Shown: one piece after another, positions 21,624 through 29,402 of the stretch
How the letters are laid out: the number at the start of each line of letters is the position of its first letter
Position numbering within the stretch: the first letter of the stretch is position 1
NCBI RefSeq assembly: GCF_023156235.1
Contig: NZ_JAKZAI010000001.1
Coordinates: 1-64,000, forward strand
Direction: 5' to 3'
Source of the DNA: Marinobacter goseongensis
GTDB lineage: Bacteria > Pseudomonadota > Gammaproteobacteria > Pseudomonadales > Oleiphilaceae
DNA length: 64,000 bases
Position numbers and translations under genes: made by a program
Notes under the pieces: generated by a model
The model's input: the letters and a program-made list of their open reading frames with translations, nothing else
Told to the model about the DNA's origin: nothing
The model's database searches: none

Positions 21624-22238
21624 ATGACCGAACCCCTGTCTGAACTGCCATTCCGGGAACTGCCATTCCGGGAACTGGTGAGCCGGGTGCGTGCTTGCAC
21701 TCTGTGTGCAGATTCGCTGCCCTGCGGCCCGCGACCGGTGATCCAGCTGTCAGAATCGGCCAGGTTGCTGGTGGTCGGACAGGCCCCCGGCCGACGGGTG
21801 CACGAGACCGGCTTGCCGTTCAACGATCCGAGTGGGGATCGTCTGCGTCAGTGGCTGGACGTGTCACGGGAGGAGTTCTATGACGAGCACAAATTCGCCA
21901 TTCTGCCGATGGGATTTTGCTACCCTGGCACCGGTAAATCGGGGGATCTGCCACCACGACCGGAATGTGCGCCGGCCTGGAGACAGGCGTTGCTGGAGCG
22001 CTTGCCCAATCTGGCACTGACGCTGGTGATCGGGCAATACGCTCATGCGTGGCATCTGCCCAGTGCCGCCCGCTCGGTCACCGAAAACGTTCGACATTGG
22101 CGCCACTACTGGCCGAATCTGGTGCCTATGCCGCACCCCAGCCCACGCAACAATCTCTGGCTGCGCCGCAATCCCTGGTTCGAAGAGGAAGTTATTCCGA
22201 CACTGCAGTCGCGGATTCGGACCCTGCTCCGATCGTGA
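21624..22238 (+). CDS. Uracil-DNA glycosylase-like family protein
   Basis: 204 residues with a UDG superfamily fold. LLVVGQAPGRRVHETGLPFNDPSGDRLRQWL is the motif 1 region (its GQAPG core), and the C-terminal half has MPHPSPRNNLWLRRNPWF as the HPS motif. An N-terminal Cys pair (CTLC) recalls iron-sulfur UDGs of families 4 and 5, but further cysteines are sparse, so activity on uracil DNA is uncertain. Residues near the N-terminus contain ELPFREL twice, from a 15-base tandem duplication. The last 47 bases overlap convergent glpD. Confidence 0.8.
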   Translation: MTEPLSELPFRELPFRELVSRVRACTLCADSLPCGPRPVIQLSESARLLVVGQAPGRRVHETGLPFNDPSGDRLRQWLDVSREEFYDEHKFAILPMGFCYPGTGKSGDLPPRPECAPAWRQALLERLPNLALTLVIGQYAHAWHLPSAARSVTENVRHWRHYWPNLVPMPHPSPRNNLWLRRNPWFEEEVIPTLQSRIRTLLRS

Positions 22239-23718
22239 GACCGATGTAATTCTCCAGCGCCCGTACCTGCTCATCGGACGCGTAAAGCCCCTGCTTGGTG
22301 CGGCGCCAGAGGATATCCTCGGCCGTCATGGCCCATTCCTCAGCGATCAGATAATCCACCTCACACTGATAGAGATTGCCAGTGAAGCGACGGCCCAGTG
22401 CGTCGATGGCACCGGCAGCACCAAGGACATTGCGAGTGCGCGTACCATAGGTGCGTACGAATCGACTGATCATGTCCTCGGGGAGCCAGGGCCACTGGCT
22501 CTGGAAGTGCTCTGCCAGCGTGCTCTGATCACGGAAGTCGCCTCCCGGAAGAACGGCGTTGCGGGTCCACTGGCGACCGGCGCCGGGGAAAAACTGGCAG
22601 AGCTTTTCTGTGGCAGCTTCGGCAAGCTTTCGATAGGTCGTGATTTTGCCACCGAACACGGAAATCACCGGAGCCTGATCTGCCTCGGCATCGACTTCGA
22701 ATGCGTAGTCCCGGCTGGCCTTCTGTGCGGGTTGCTGTTCGTCGTCCATCAGCGGCCGGACTCCGGAGTAGGACCAGACCACGTCCTGCGGTGACAGTTG
22801 GTGACGAAAGTGATCGTTGACAATGTCCAGCAGGTAGCGGGTTTCCTCGGCCGAGATGGTCGCCTTTTTCGGGTCTCCCTGGTACTCGACGTCGGTGGTG
22901 CCAATCAGTGAGAAACGGTCTTCGTAGGGGATAACGAAAACGATGCGGCCGTCCTCGTTCTGCAGGATGTAGGCTTCGGTATCCTTGTTCAGTCGGGGAA
23001 CGACAATATGGCTGCCTTTAACCATGCGGATGGCTTTTGGAGCCTGCATGGCCAGAGTTTCGCTGAACAGACGGCTGACCCAGGGGCCAGAGGCATTGAC
23101 AATGGCTCTGGCGGTTACGGTCGTGGTGGACTGGTTTTGTGTGTTTTCGAGGGTGACCGTCCAGGCCTGTTTCCCCCGGACTGCCCTGGTGCATTTGGTA
23201 CGAGTGAGAACCGTTGCGCCGCAGGCCTGGGCTTTCAATGCGGTCAGTACCACCAGGCGGGCGTCGTCCACCCAGCCGTCCGAGTATTCGAATCCACGGG
23301 TAATTTCCGGTTTCAGCGGGCTGGTGCCGTCAAAACGGATGGAGCGGGAGCCGGGCAGCACTTCTCGTTTGGCGAGGTGGTCGTAAAGAAAAAGACCGGT
23401 ACGGATCATCCACGCCGGGCGCAAATGGGCCCGGTAGGGCAGGCGGAAGCGCATGGGCCACATGATGTGCGGCGAATTCTTCAGAAGCGATTCACGCTCC
23501 GCAAGGGCCTCACGCACCAGGCGGAATTCGTAGTGCTCCAGATAGCGTAATCCGCCGTGAATCAACTTGCTGCTGTTAGACGACGTGGCGGACGCGAGAT
23601 CGTTCATCTCGCACAGAAGCACACGCAGACCGCGACCTGCCGCATCCATGGCAATGCCGGTGCCGTTTACGCCGCCACCGACGACGATGACGTCATATTC
23701 CGTGTGCTCTGGTTTCAT
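22192..23718 (-). CDS. glpD: Aerobic glycerol-3-phosphate dehydrogenase
   Basis: A 508-residue membrane-associated flavoprotein that oxidises glycerol 3-phosphate to dihydroxyacetone phosphate and passes electrons to quinone. The FAD-binding motif DVIVVGGGVNGTGIAMDAAGRG is at about residues 9-30. The conserved SKLIHGGLRYLEHYEF and YSGVRPL motifs are present. I start at ATG 23718 (MKPEHTEYD), with AGGGAA about 11 bases upstream; 25 extra upstream codons do not resemble the family. No glpF, glpK or glpR is adjacent. Confidence 0.96.
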   Translation of the reverse strand: MKPEHTEYDVIVVGGGVNGTGIAMDAAGRGLRVLLCEMNDLASATSSNSSKLIHGGLRYLEHYEFRLVREALAERESLLKNSPHIMWPMRFRLPYRAHLRPAWMIRTGLFLYDHLAKREVLPGSRSIRFDGTSPLKPEITRGFEYSDGWVDDARLVVLTALKAQACGATVLTRTKCTRAVRGKQAWTVTLENTQNQSTTTVTARAIVNASGPWVSRLFSETLAMQAPKAIRMVKGSHIVVPRLNKDTEAYILQNEDGRIVFVIPYEDRFSLIGTTDVEYQGDPKKATISAEETRYLLDIVNDHFRHQLSPQDVVWSYSGVRPLMDDEQQPAQKASRDYAFEVDAEADQAPVISVFGGKITTYRKLAEAATEKLCQFFPGAGRQWTRNAVLPGGDFRDQSTLAEHFQSQWPWLPEDMISRFVRTYGTRTRNVLGAAGAIDALGRRFTGNLYQCEVDYLIAEEWAMTAEDILWRRTKQGLYASDEQVRALENYIGLTIGAGSESATAVSE

Positions 23719-23830
23719 GATCTGGTCGTTCCCTGGTACACCCTCGACATGGTTACTGAGTATACCGCTGTTGTCAGGTAAGAACGACCTCAACTCACGC
23801 TACAGTGACTGCTCTCACATTGCGGCAGTC

Positions 23831-23873
23831 CGCTGAATCACCCGAGGCAGCCTCTGTCCCGGGTGATTCAGCG
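23831..23873. terminator. Long hairpin at the 3' end of the SSS symporter gene
   Basis: CGCTGAATCACCCG (23831-23844) pairs perfectly with CGGGTGATTCAGCG (23860-23873), with a smaller GAGGCAGCCTC stem nested in the loop. The symporter stop codon lies inside the stem. There is no T run, so it may be factor-dependent or protect the transcript end. Confidence 0.5.
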
Positions 23874-25232
23874 GCGACCCGCCAACATCGCCAGCAGAAC
23901 GCTGACCACGGTTGAACACACCAGCGCGCCAAGGAACGGCGCCAATGTGGGAATGGCGCCGGGGAAACTGGCGGCGTGCAGGCCGGCGGCGAGGCTGCCA
24001 CCGGTGAACCATCCGGGCAGGATGGCACCGATCAATCCAGCCAGACCGCCGCCGACCGCGGCCAGGGTGGACATCCGTTTCCACAGCCCCATCAGCACCG
24101 GAATAACCGCGGTGGCGCACAGGAGGTCGGCAATCAGAAACAGACGCAGCACGGAGATGCCCTGCAGTGCCACCAGCACCACCGGAATCATCAGCAGCAC
24201 TGTAAGCCAGCGGGCGGAGGTCAGAGACATACCGGTTTTCTCAGTTACCGCCAGAGAGGCGAGGGCGTTCTGAAGGGTGTCGACCGATGATGCCACCAGT
24301 GTCAGAGCCAATATCAGCGCGGGAAGGGTGAGCCATGCCGGCGCGTCAGCGAGCAGGGCAAAGAACGGAATCGGTGGGTTGCCCAGATCGGCTCCACTCA
24401 TGGCAGCGGCGATGCCCAGTGAGCCCACAATGGCCACAACGGCGATGGTGATAATACCGCCGAAGAAGGCGCCCCGTTGAAGCGCAGAGGTATCCCTGGC
24501 AGACCAAAGCCGCTGCCAGTAACCCTGATGAAACAGGTTGGCGGCCGTGACTGCAATCACCAAGGTGAGTGCAACACCCAGAGCGCTACCAACCGGCACG
24601 CCGGGACTGTCATCCAGACTGATCTCCGGTAGCCGGTCGGTCGCAACCACGCCGACAATGATCAGCAGGGCAATCAGGAGAAAGGCCTGCCACTGATCCG
24701 TGACCAGACTGGCCCGCAATCCTCCCCAGGCGGTGTAGATGAGGGTCGCAACGGCCACACCGATCACCGCCAGGTTGCCGTTGACGCTGGAGAGCATGGA
24801 GGTGATGGCACCGATGGCAGTGAGCTCGGCAGTCAGAAAACACAGCATGTACAGCACCGAGATCAGCGACACATAGTGGCGGACGCCGTTGCCATAGCAG
24901 GCCTGCGCAAATTCTCCGATGCTACGGCCCTGAGGCAGAAAGCGGCGAATGGCCGGCCCGCAAAAGGCAAACACGATGAAGGGCAGGGCGGCGCCCAGAG
25001 CGTAACCGGCCAGCGCCAGAGGCCCCACCAGCGCACCGACCTCCGGTGGCGCGAACAGGATCCATCCGCCCATGCCCGAGGCCAGAAAACTGAGCCCCAG
25101 GGCCCTCGCCCCCTGAGTGTTCCGGGCGGTGACAAAGTCGTCCAGTCCCCCGTCAGCCAGCCGTGCCCGAACGCCAAGCCAGGTAAACAGAATCAGGGCA
25201 ACGGCCAGCGCGGCCGCAGTGGTGTAGAACAT
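23868..25232 (-). CDS. Sodium:solute symporter family transporter
   Basis: The 454-residue inner-membrane protein has about 12-13 hydrophobic helices. It carries LeuT-fold SSS features: an N-terminal residue run FVTARNTQGARALGLSF (like the family GRSLP region) and a SMLSSVNGNLAVIG helix. The substrate is unknown; the family carries sugars, proline, pantothenate and carboxylates. I start at ATG 25232, with GGAG nine bases upstream, because the 53 codons before it are not membrane-like. It lies behind glpD on the same strand but about 150 bases away and upstream in orientation. Confidence 0.85.
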   Translation of the reverse strand: MFYTTAAALAVALILFTWLGVRARLADGGLDDFVTARNTQGARALGLSFLASGMGGWILFAPPEVGALVGPLALAGYALGAALPFIVFAFCGPAIRRFLPQGRSIGEFAQACYGNGVRHYVSLISVLYMLCFLTAELTAIGAITSMLSSVNGNLAVIGVAVATLIYTAWGGLRASLVTDQWQAFLLIALLIIVGVVATDRLPEISLDDSPGVPVGSALGVALTLVIAVTAANLFHQGYWQRLWSARDTSALQRGAFFGGIITIAVVAIVGSLGIAAAMSGADLGNPPIPFFALLADAPAWLTLPALILALTLVASSVDTLQNALASLAVTEKTGMSLTSARWLTVLLMIPVVLVALQGISVLRLFLIADLLCATAVIPVLMGLWKRMSTLAAVGGGLAGLIGAILPGWFTGGSLAAGLHAASFPGAIPTLAPFLGALVCSTVVSVLLAMLAGRR

Positions 25233-25417
25233 GATTATTTGCTCCGCCGGGTGAGAAGGGCGAAATAGTGCCATATTCGCGCCTGTGCGGCGAGATTCGG
25301 TGATCGGTTGCAGGTTCACTGCGATTTTGACAAGCGTCAATCCAGGGTCCAGCTTATGGTTTAGGCTGGTGTTTATGCGCTGATCAATCATCAGGCGCTA
25401 TTTCCGGAGGTTGCACT

Positions 25418-25738
25418 ATGGACAACAGACAATCCGAATTGGAGACATTGCGGGCAGATCTCAGGGCCCGGCTCACTCGCTACGAAGCCCATCAGCACCG
25501 CGAGGGCGGTGCACTGGAGAAAGACTTCGAGGAGCAGGCGATCCAGACCCAGAATGACGAAGTGGTTGATTCGCTGGAGGTGGAAATCCGCTCTGAACTG
25601 GTACAGATCGAGCACGCCATTGAGCGCATCCAGCAGGGCGTGGGTGATGAGTGTGAGCGGTGTGGCGAAGAGATCGATCCTCGCCGGCTCCAGGTCCTGC
25701 CCTACACCACGGTATGCGTGACGTGCGCCGATGCCTGA
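25418..25738 (+). CDS. DksA/TraR-family zinc-finger protein
   Basis: 106 residues. An N-terminal coiled coil (about 1-75, rich in Glu and Arg) is followed by a C4 zinc finger, CERCGEEIDPRRLQVLPYTT to VCVTC. DksA-like proteins reach into the RNA polymerase secondary channel. This one is shorter than DksA (about 150), and the acidic tip residues of DksA are not evident, so it may be a short paralogue. GGAGG precedes the ATG. It overlaps the SLC13 gene by 8 bases. Confidence 0.87.
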   Translation: MDNRQSELETLRADLRARLTRYEAHQHREGGALEKDFEEQAIQTQNDEVVDSLEVEIRSELVQIEHAIERIQQGVGDECERCGEEIDPRRLQVLPYTTVCVTCADA

Positions 25739-27182
25739 TGATGATTCCCGACCGGGACTGCCCAGAAGCCAGATAATCGGGTTGGTCCTCGGCCCGTTAT
25801 TCCTGGTGCTCACTCTGGTGCTGCCCGCGCCGAACGGCATGAGTGAAGCGGCCTGGGCCGCCGCCGGGCTCATGCTGTTGATGGCAACCTGGTGGTCGAC
25901 AGAGGCCATCCCGATTCCCGCGACCGCGCTCTTACCGATCTTGCTGGTGCCCGCGCTGGGCCTTGGCTCGGTCAAGGAAGCCACGGCGCCCTATGCCAAT
26001 CCCATTATCTTTCTGTTTCTGGGCGGCTTTACGCTTGGCCTTGCCATGCAGCACTGGAATCTTCACCGGCGTATTGCGTTGCACACGCTCAGATCGGTGG
26101 GAGCAAAGCCCCGGCGGCAGATTGCCGGATTCATGATGGCCACCGCGTTCCTGAGTATGTGGGTCAGCAACACTGCCACCTCCATCATGATGCTGCCCAT
26201 CGGACTGTCGGTCATCGCGATGATGAGCAGTGGCGAGTCAGAAGGCCAGCGCCGGTACGCAACGGCATTGCTGCTGGCAATTGCCTACTCCGCCAGTATC
26301 GGGGGTATCGCCACCCTGATCGGTACACCACCCAACGCGCTCCTCGCGGCCTATCTCAGCGAGAATCAGGGCGTGTCGATCGGTTTTGCCCAGTGGATGA
26401 TGATCGGTGTTCCGGTCAGCGTGGTTATGCTGACGCTGACCTGGTGGTGGCTGACCCGCACCGATTTCGGTCTTGCCGCCGAGGGCAGCAGCGGGGCCCT
26501 GATTCAGGACGAGCTCAGGGCCCTTGGCCCGCTGCAGCGCGGGGAGATGCTGGTTGCGGTGGTGTTTGTGCTGACTGCCACAGCGTGGATTTTTCGACCT
26601 TTGCTGGCGGACGAACGGATGCCCTGGCTGAGCGACACGGGGATTGCCATCGCGGCCGCGGTGGCGATGTTTCTGATTCCGGTGAATGTAAAAGAACGGG
26701 TGTTCGTGCTGGATTGGGAGACTGCCCAAAGCATTCCCTGGGGCGTGCTGCTGTTGTTTGGCGGCGGTCTTGCCATGGCAGGCGTGATAAGCAGCTCCGG
26801 GTTGGCGGAGTGGATTGCCGAAAGCCTGAGTGTGGCCGGGCATCTGCCTGCCATCGTGATGATCGTTCTGGTGGCCGGTGTCATTATTTTTCTGACGGAG
26901 GTGACCAGCAATACCGCCACCGCCGCCGCCTTTCTGCCGCTGCTGGGCGCTCTGGCGATCTCTCAGGAGTTGTCGCCCCTGCTGCTGACGGTTCCAGCGG
27001 CGATTGCTGCCAGCTGCGCCTTCATGATGCCCGTGGCGACCCCGCCGAATGCCATCGTGTTTGCCAGTGGCCACATGAAAATCCAGGACATGATCCGTGC
27101 CGGATTTGCTCTCAACGTCTTGGGTATCATCGTGGTGACCATCGCCAGTTACCTTTTACTTGGACTGGTGTTCACGCTCTAG
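25731..27182 (+). CDS. SLC13/DASS-family sodium:anion (probably dicarboxylate) symporter
   Basis: 483 residues with about 11-12 transmembrane helices. Both inverted-repeat motifs of the family are visible: SNTATSIMMLPIGLSV in the first half and TSNTATAAAFLPLLGAL in the second, forming the Na+ and carboxylate sites. The family imports succinate, malate, fumarate or citrate with Na+; which one cannot be decided. The ATG lies inside the preceding dksA-like gene, so translation is coupled. Confidence 0.9.
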   Translation: MPDDDSRPGLPRSQIIGLVLGPLFLVLTLVLPAPNGMSEAAWAAAGLMLLMATWWSTEAIPIPATALLPILLVPALGLGSVKEATAPYANPIIFLFLGGFTLGLAMQHWNLHRRIALHTLRSVGAKPRRQIAGFMMATAFLSMWVSNTATSIMMLPIGLSVIAMMSSGESEGQRRYATALLLAIAYSASIGGIATLIGTPPNALLAAYLSENQGVSIGFAQWMMIGVPVSVVMLTLTWWWLTRTDFGLAAEGSSGALIQDELRALGPLQRGEMLVAVVFVLTATAWIFRPLLADERMPWLSDTGIAIAAAVAMFLIPVNVKERVFVLDWETAQSIPWGVLLLFGGGLAMAGVISSSGLAEWIAESLSVAGHLPAIVMIVLVAGVIIFLTEVTSNTATAAAFLPLLGALAISQELSPLLLTVPAAIAASCAFMMPVATPPNAIVFASGHMKIQDMIRAGFALNVLGIIVVTIASYLLLGLVFTL

Positions 27183-27494
27183 CCCGAATACTCACCCCGA
27201 ATCTTGCCGAGGAGATCCTCGGCCCGGTCCATCGCTTCCGAGCGGTGGCTGATGTTCTGAATGATGGCCTCTTCCAGTGAAATCCCGAGTGCCCGACGTC
27301 GACTTACGGCAGGGCCTGTCCCAATGCCTTGAACCAGTTCTCAAAACCCTGGCATCCGGCCTCTTTTGCAGCGACAGATTTGAGGCACAGTTATCTTTAA
27401 GGGTCAGGGCTTTTCGGTATCTTACCGTAACAACGTGTAACACAAGAATGCGTGCGTAAGGCAACGACTAATAATAACAGGGACTTCTTCAGAC
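27183..27494. other. 312-base gap with a possible decayed minus-strand gene
   Basis: No intact gene was recognised. On the minus strand two overlapping frames look coding. One (about 27406-27306) reads AAKEAGCQGFENWFKALGQ and ends ALP-stop. A second frame ending at a stop just after the SLC13 stop (about 27300-27181) reads ALGISLEEAIIQNISHRSEA and on to KIRGEYSG. Together they suggest the end of a protein broken by a frameshift, but I recognise no family. A 27434-27494 AT-rich stretch should hold the promoter for the next operon, though no clear boxes were found. The GCCGAGGA/TCCTCGGC palindrome at 27206-27223 has no T run. Confidence 0.3.
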
Positions 27495-28295
27495 ATGCTG
27501 CTGGTACTTGCCGGATCCATCCTTACATTCACCATGGTGCAGGAAGCGACCGTGGTGGAACCGTTTGACCGGGAGACGGTGGTCATTGAACAGGATATCG
27601 ACAGCGGACCGGTGAAACTTCGCACCGATGTCCGCCTCGAGCCTCTGGTCGAGCAGAAGTTCCGCAACATTGTTCGTCAGGCCTATGACTACAGTTGTGG
27701 CAGTGCCGCGCTGACAACGGTATTGAACCATTACCTGGGCCGGACACTGAACGAGCGTCAGGTTATGGAAGGCCTGCTGCACTACGGTGAAAGCGAAAGG
27801 ATCGTACAGCGCCGGGCGTTTTCCATGCTGGACATGAAACGCCTGGTTACGGCGCTTGGCTATCCATCCGGTGGCTTCCGGGCGTCGATTGAAGACCTCA
27901 TCGACCTTGACCACCCTGCCATCGTTCCCATCGAGCACGCCGGCTTCAAACACTTTGTGGTGCTGCGGACCATTCGCGATGGCCGTGTTTACCTGGCCGA
28001 TCCTGCAGTAGGCAACATCTCCTTCACGCTCGCGCAGTTCGAAGAGAAATGGAATGACAATGTGTTGTTCATTGTTTTTCCGGGCAGCGACAAGCCACTG
28101 GATTACCTGGAGCTCAAGGAAGAGGACCTCCGCTTTGTTGATGACCAGACCTTGACGCTGCTGGCGCTCCAGCAGGCACCCCTTTTTCATGAAGCGACAG
28201 CCAGACGTATCCAGAATCTGCTTGAGCGCCAGAAAAACAACCCGGATGGCAGTGTGGAGAACACCCGCAAGCAGCTTCATTACCGCCGAAATTAA
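27495..28295 (+). CDS. C39-family peptidase-like protein, probably exported (FapD-like)
   Basis: 266 residues. A short hydrophobic N-terminus (about 1-14) suggests a signal or anchor. The papain-like C39 domain spans about 55-195 with Cys68 (YDYSCGSAAL), His153 (GFKHFVVL) and Asp169 (YLADPAVG), the catalytic triad spacing of bacteriocin-type C39 peptidases. There is no ABC transporter domain. A helical, charged tail follows. Single-domain C39 proteins such as FapD act with outer-membrane export pores. It heads a four-gene run ending at 32119. AGGGA lies 11 bases upstream of the ATG. Confidence 0.8.
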   Translation: MLLVLAGSILTFTMVQEATVVEPFDRETVVIEQDIDSGPVKLRTDVRLEPLVEQKFRNIVRQAYDYSCGSAALTTVLNHYLGRTLNERQVMEGLLHYGESERIVQRRAFSMLDMKRLVTALGYPSGGFRASIEDLIDLDHPAIVPIEHAGFKHFVVLRTIRDGRVYLADPAVGNISFTLAQFEEKWNDNVLFIVFPGSDKPLDYLELKEEDLRFVDDQTLTLLALQQAPLFHEATARRIQNLLERQKNNPDGSVENTRKQLHYRRN

Positions 28296-28354
28296 AGGCC
28301 CGGGTTTACGCACCGGGGATCAGGATTAAAACAATCAGAATTAAGGGAGTCAGG

Positions 28355-29365
28355 ATGAATCGTTGGTTCACGCGAGGTTTTATCCTTTGTTCGATGGCCG
28401 GTCTGATGCCCGGGATGGCTGCGGCCCAGGACGGCAATGTCGATCAGGCGAGGGAGGCGCTGGCAAAGCAGGAAGGGGATGAGGATTCTACCCGTCAGCT
28501 GGAGGAAGTCTTTCAGGCGTCAGAAAAGAACTATTCCCTGCAGAAAAAGGGCTCCCACGCTCTTAACTACGCCTTTGACTACACGTATACCGCCGACCAG
28601 CGGCTGGATCTTGCAATCACCAATGGATCGGTGCGGAATCTGGACGTTGTGCCCTCGGCCACCCACAGCTTCACCAACGCGTTCACCTACGATTACGGTC
28701 TGCTGAATAACCTGACCGTGGGCACCCGTGTGCCACTGGTGGTGAAGTACGACACCCAGGATGAACTCAACGTTTACGACTTCGGAGACATTTCGGCAAC
28801 CGCCCGCTGGCAGCCCTTTGCCTATGTGCCCGGAAAAATATCCACCACCTTCTTCGGCACCCTGACGTCGAAAACCGGCGTCAGTCCCTATGAGATTGAT
28901 ATCAACGAGCAGCTATCCACCGGCAGCGGTTATTACTCGATCGGTGGTGGCGCGAGCCTGTCCAAGGTTCTGGATCCGGTGGTGGTGTTCGGTTCAGTCA
29001 GTGCAACCTACAATCTGACTGAATCCGGACTTGAGCAGGTTCGGGGCGCCCGCCTGCTGGAAAAAGTGGAGCCGGGGTTCGGCCTGTCAGGCTCTGCGGG
29101 TTTTGCTTATTCCCTGTCCTACGATATTTCCCTGAGCGTGTCGGCTCAGCTCAGCTACAGCGATGAGACCGTTCTGACCTTCTCCAACGGCGACCAGGCT
29201 GTGGCGCAGGATCAGATGACCGGTTTTCTCAGTCTTTCACTGGGTACCCGGGTGAGTGACACCACCATTGTGAACACCAGTCTTGGTATCGGTCTGACCG
29301 AGGACGCCCCGGACTTCTCCCTGGGAGTATCCCTGCCCATTAATTTCTCCGGCCTGAAAGAGTGA
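28355..29365 (+). CDS. Outer-membrane beta-barrel, FapF/MetA-like transporter
   Basis: 336 residues. A cleavable signal peptide (about 1-24, ending GMAAA) is followed by a charged helical segment (about 27-60), then amphipathic beta strands to the C-terminus. FapF of the Pseudomonas amyloid system has the same helix-then-barrel plan. Barrel strands such as FGDISATARWQPF are typical of the MetA/transporter family. AAGGGAG precedes the ATG. It follows the C39 gene by 59 bases. The family assignment is by plan and motif, not alignment. Confidence 0.68.
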   Translation: MNRWFTRGFILCSMAGLMPGMAAAQDGNVDQAREALAKQEGDEDSTRQLEEVFQASEKNYSLQKKGSHALNYAFDYTYTADQRLDLAITNGSVRNLDVVPSATHSFTNAFTYDYGLLNNLTVGTRVPLVVKYDTQDELNVYDFGDISATARWQPFAYVPGKISTTFFGTLTSKTGVSPYEIDINEQLSTGSGYYSIGGGASLSKVLDPVVVFGSVSATYNLTESGLEQVRGARLLEKVEPGFGLSGSAGFAYSLSYDISLSVSAQLSYSDETVLTFSNGDQAVAQDQMTGFLSLSLGTRVSDTTIVNTSLGIGLTEDAPDFSLGVSLPINFSGLKE

Positions 29366-29402
29366 CCAAAGCCGCTGACGTTTTACGGGAAGGAAGGACT
29401 CC

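Noticed and set aside
27206..27223. GCCGAGGA/TCCTCGGC palindrome as terminator of the SLC13 gene
   Set aside because: There is no T run, and it falls within the minus-strand coding-like remnant.
25892..27280. 462-codon frame overlapping the SLC13 gene in another frame
   Set aside because: It is rich in Arg, His, Cys and Asp, whereas the overlapping frame gives a clean multi-helix transporter.
27495..29365. A complete Fap amyloid operon
   Set aside because: Only fapD-like and fapF-like genes occur. No repeat-bearing fibril subunit, FapA or FapE was found nearby.
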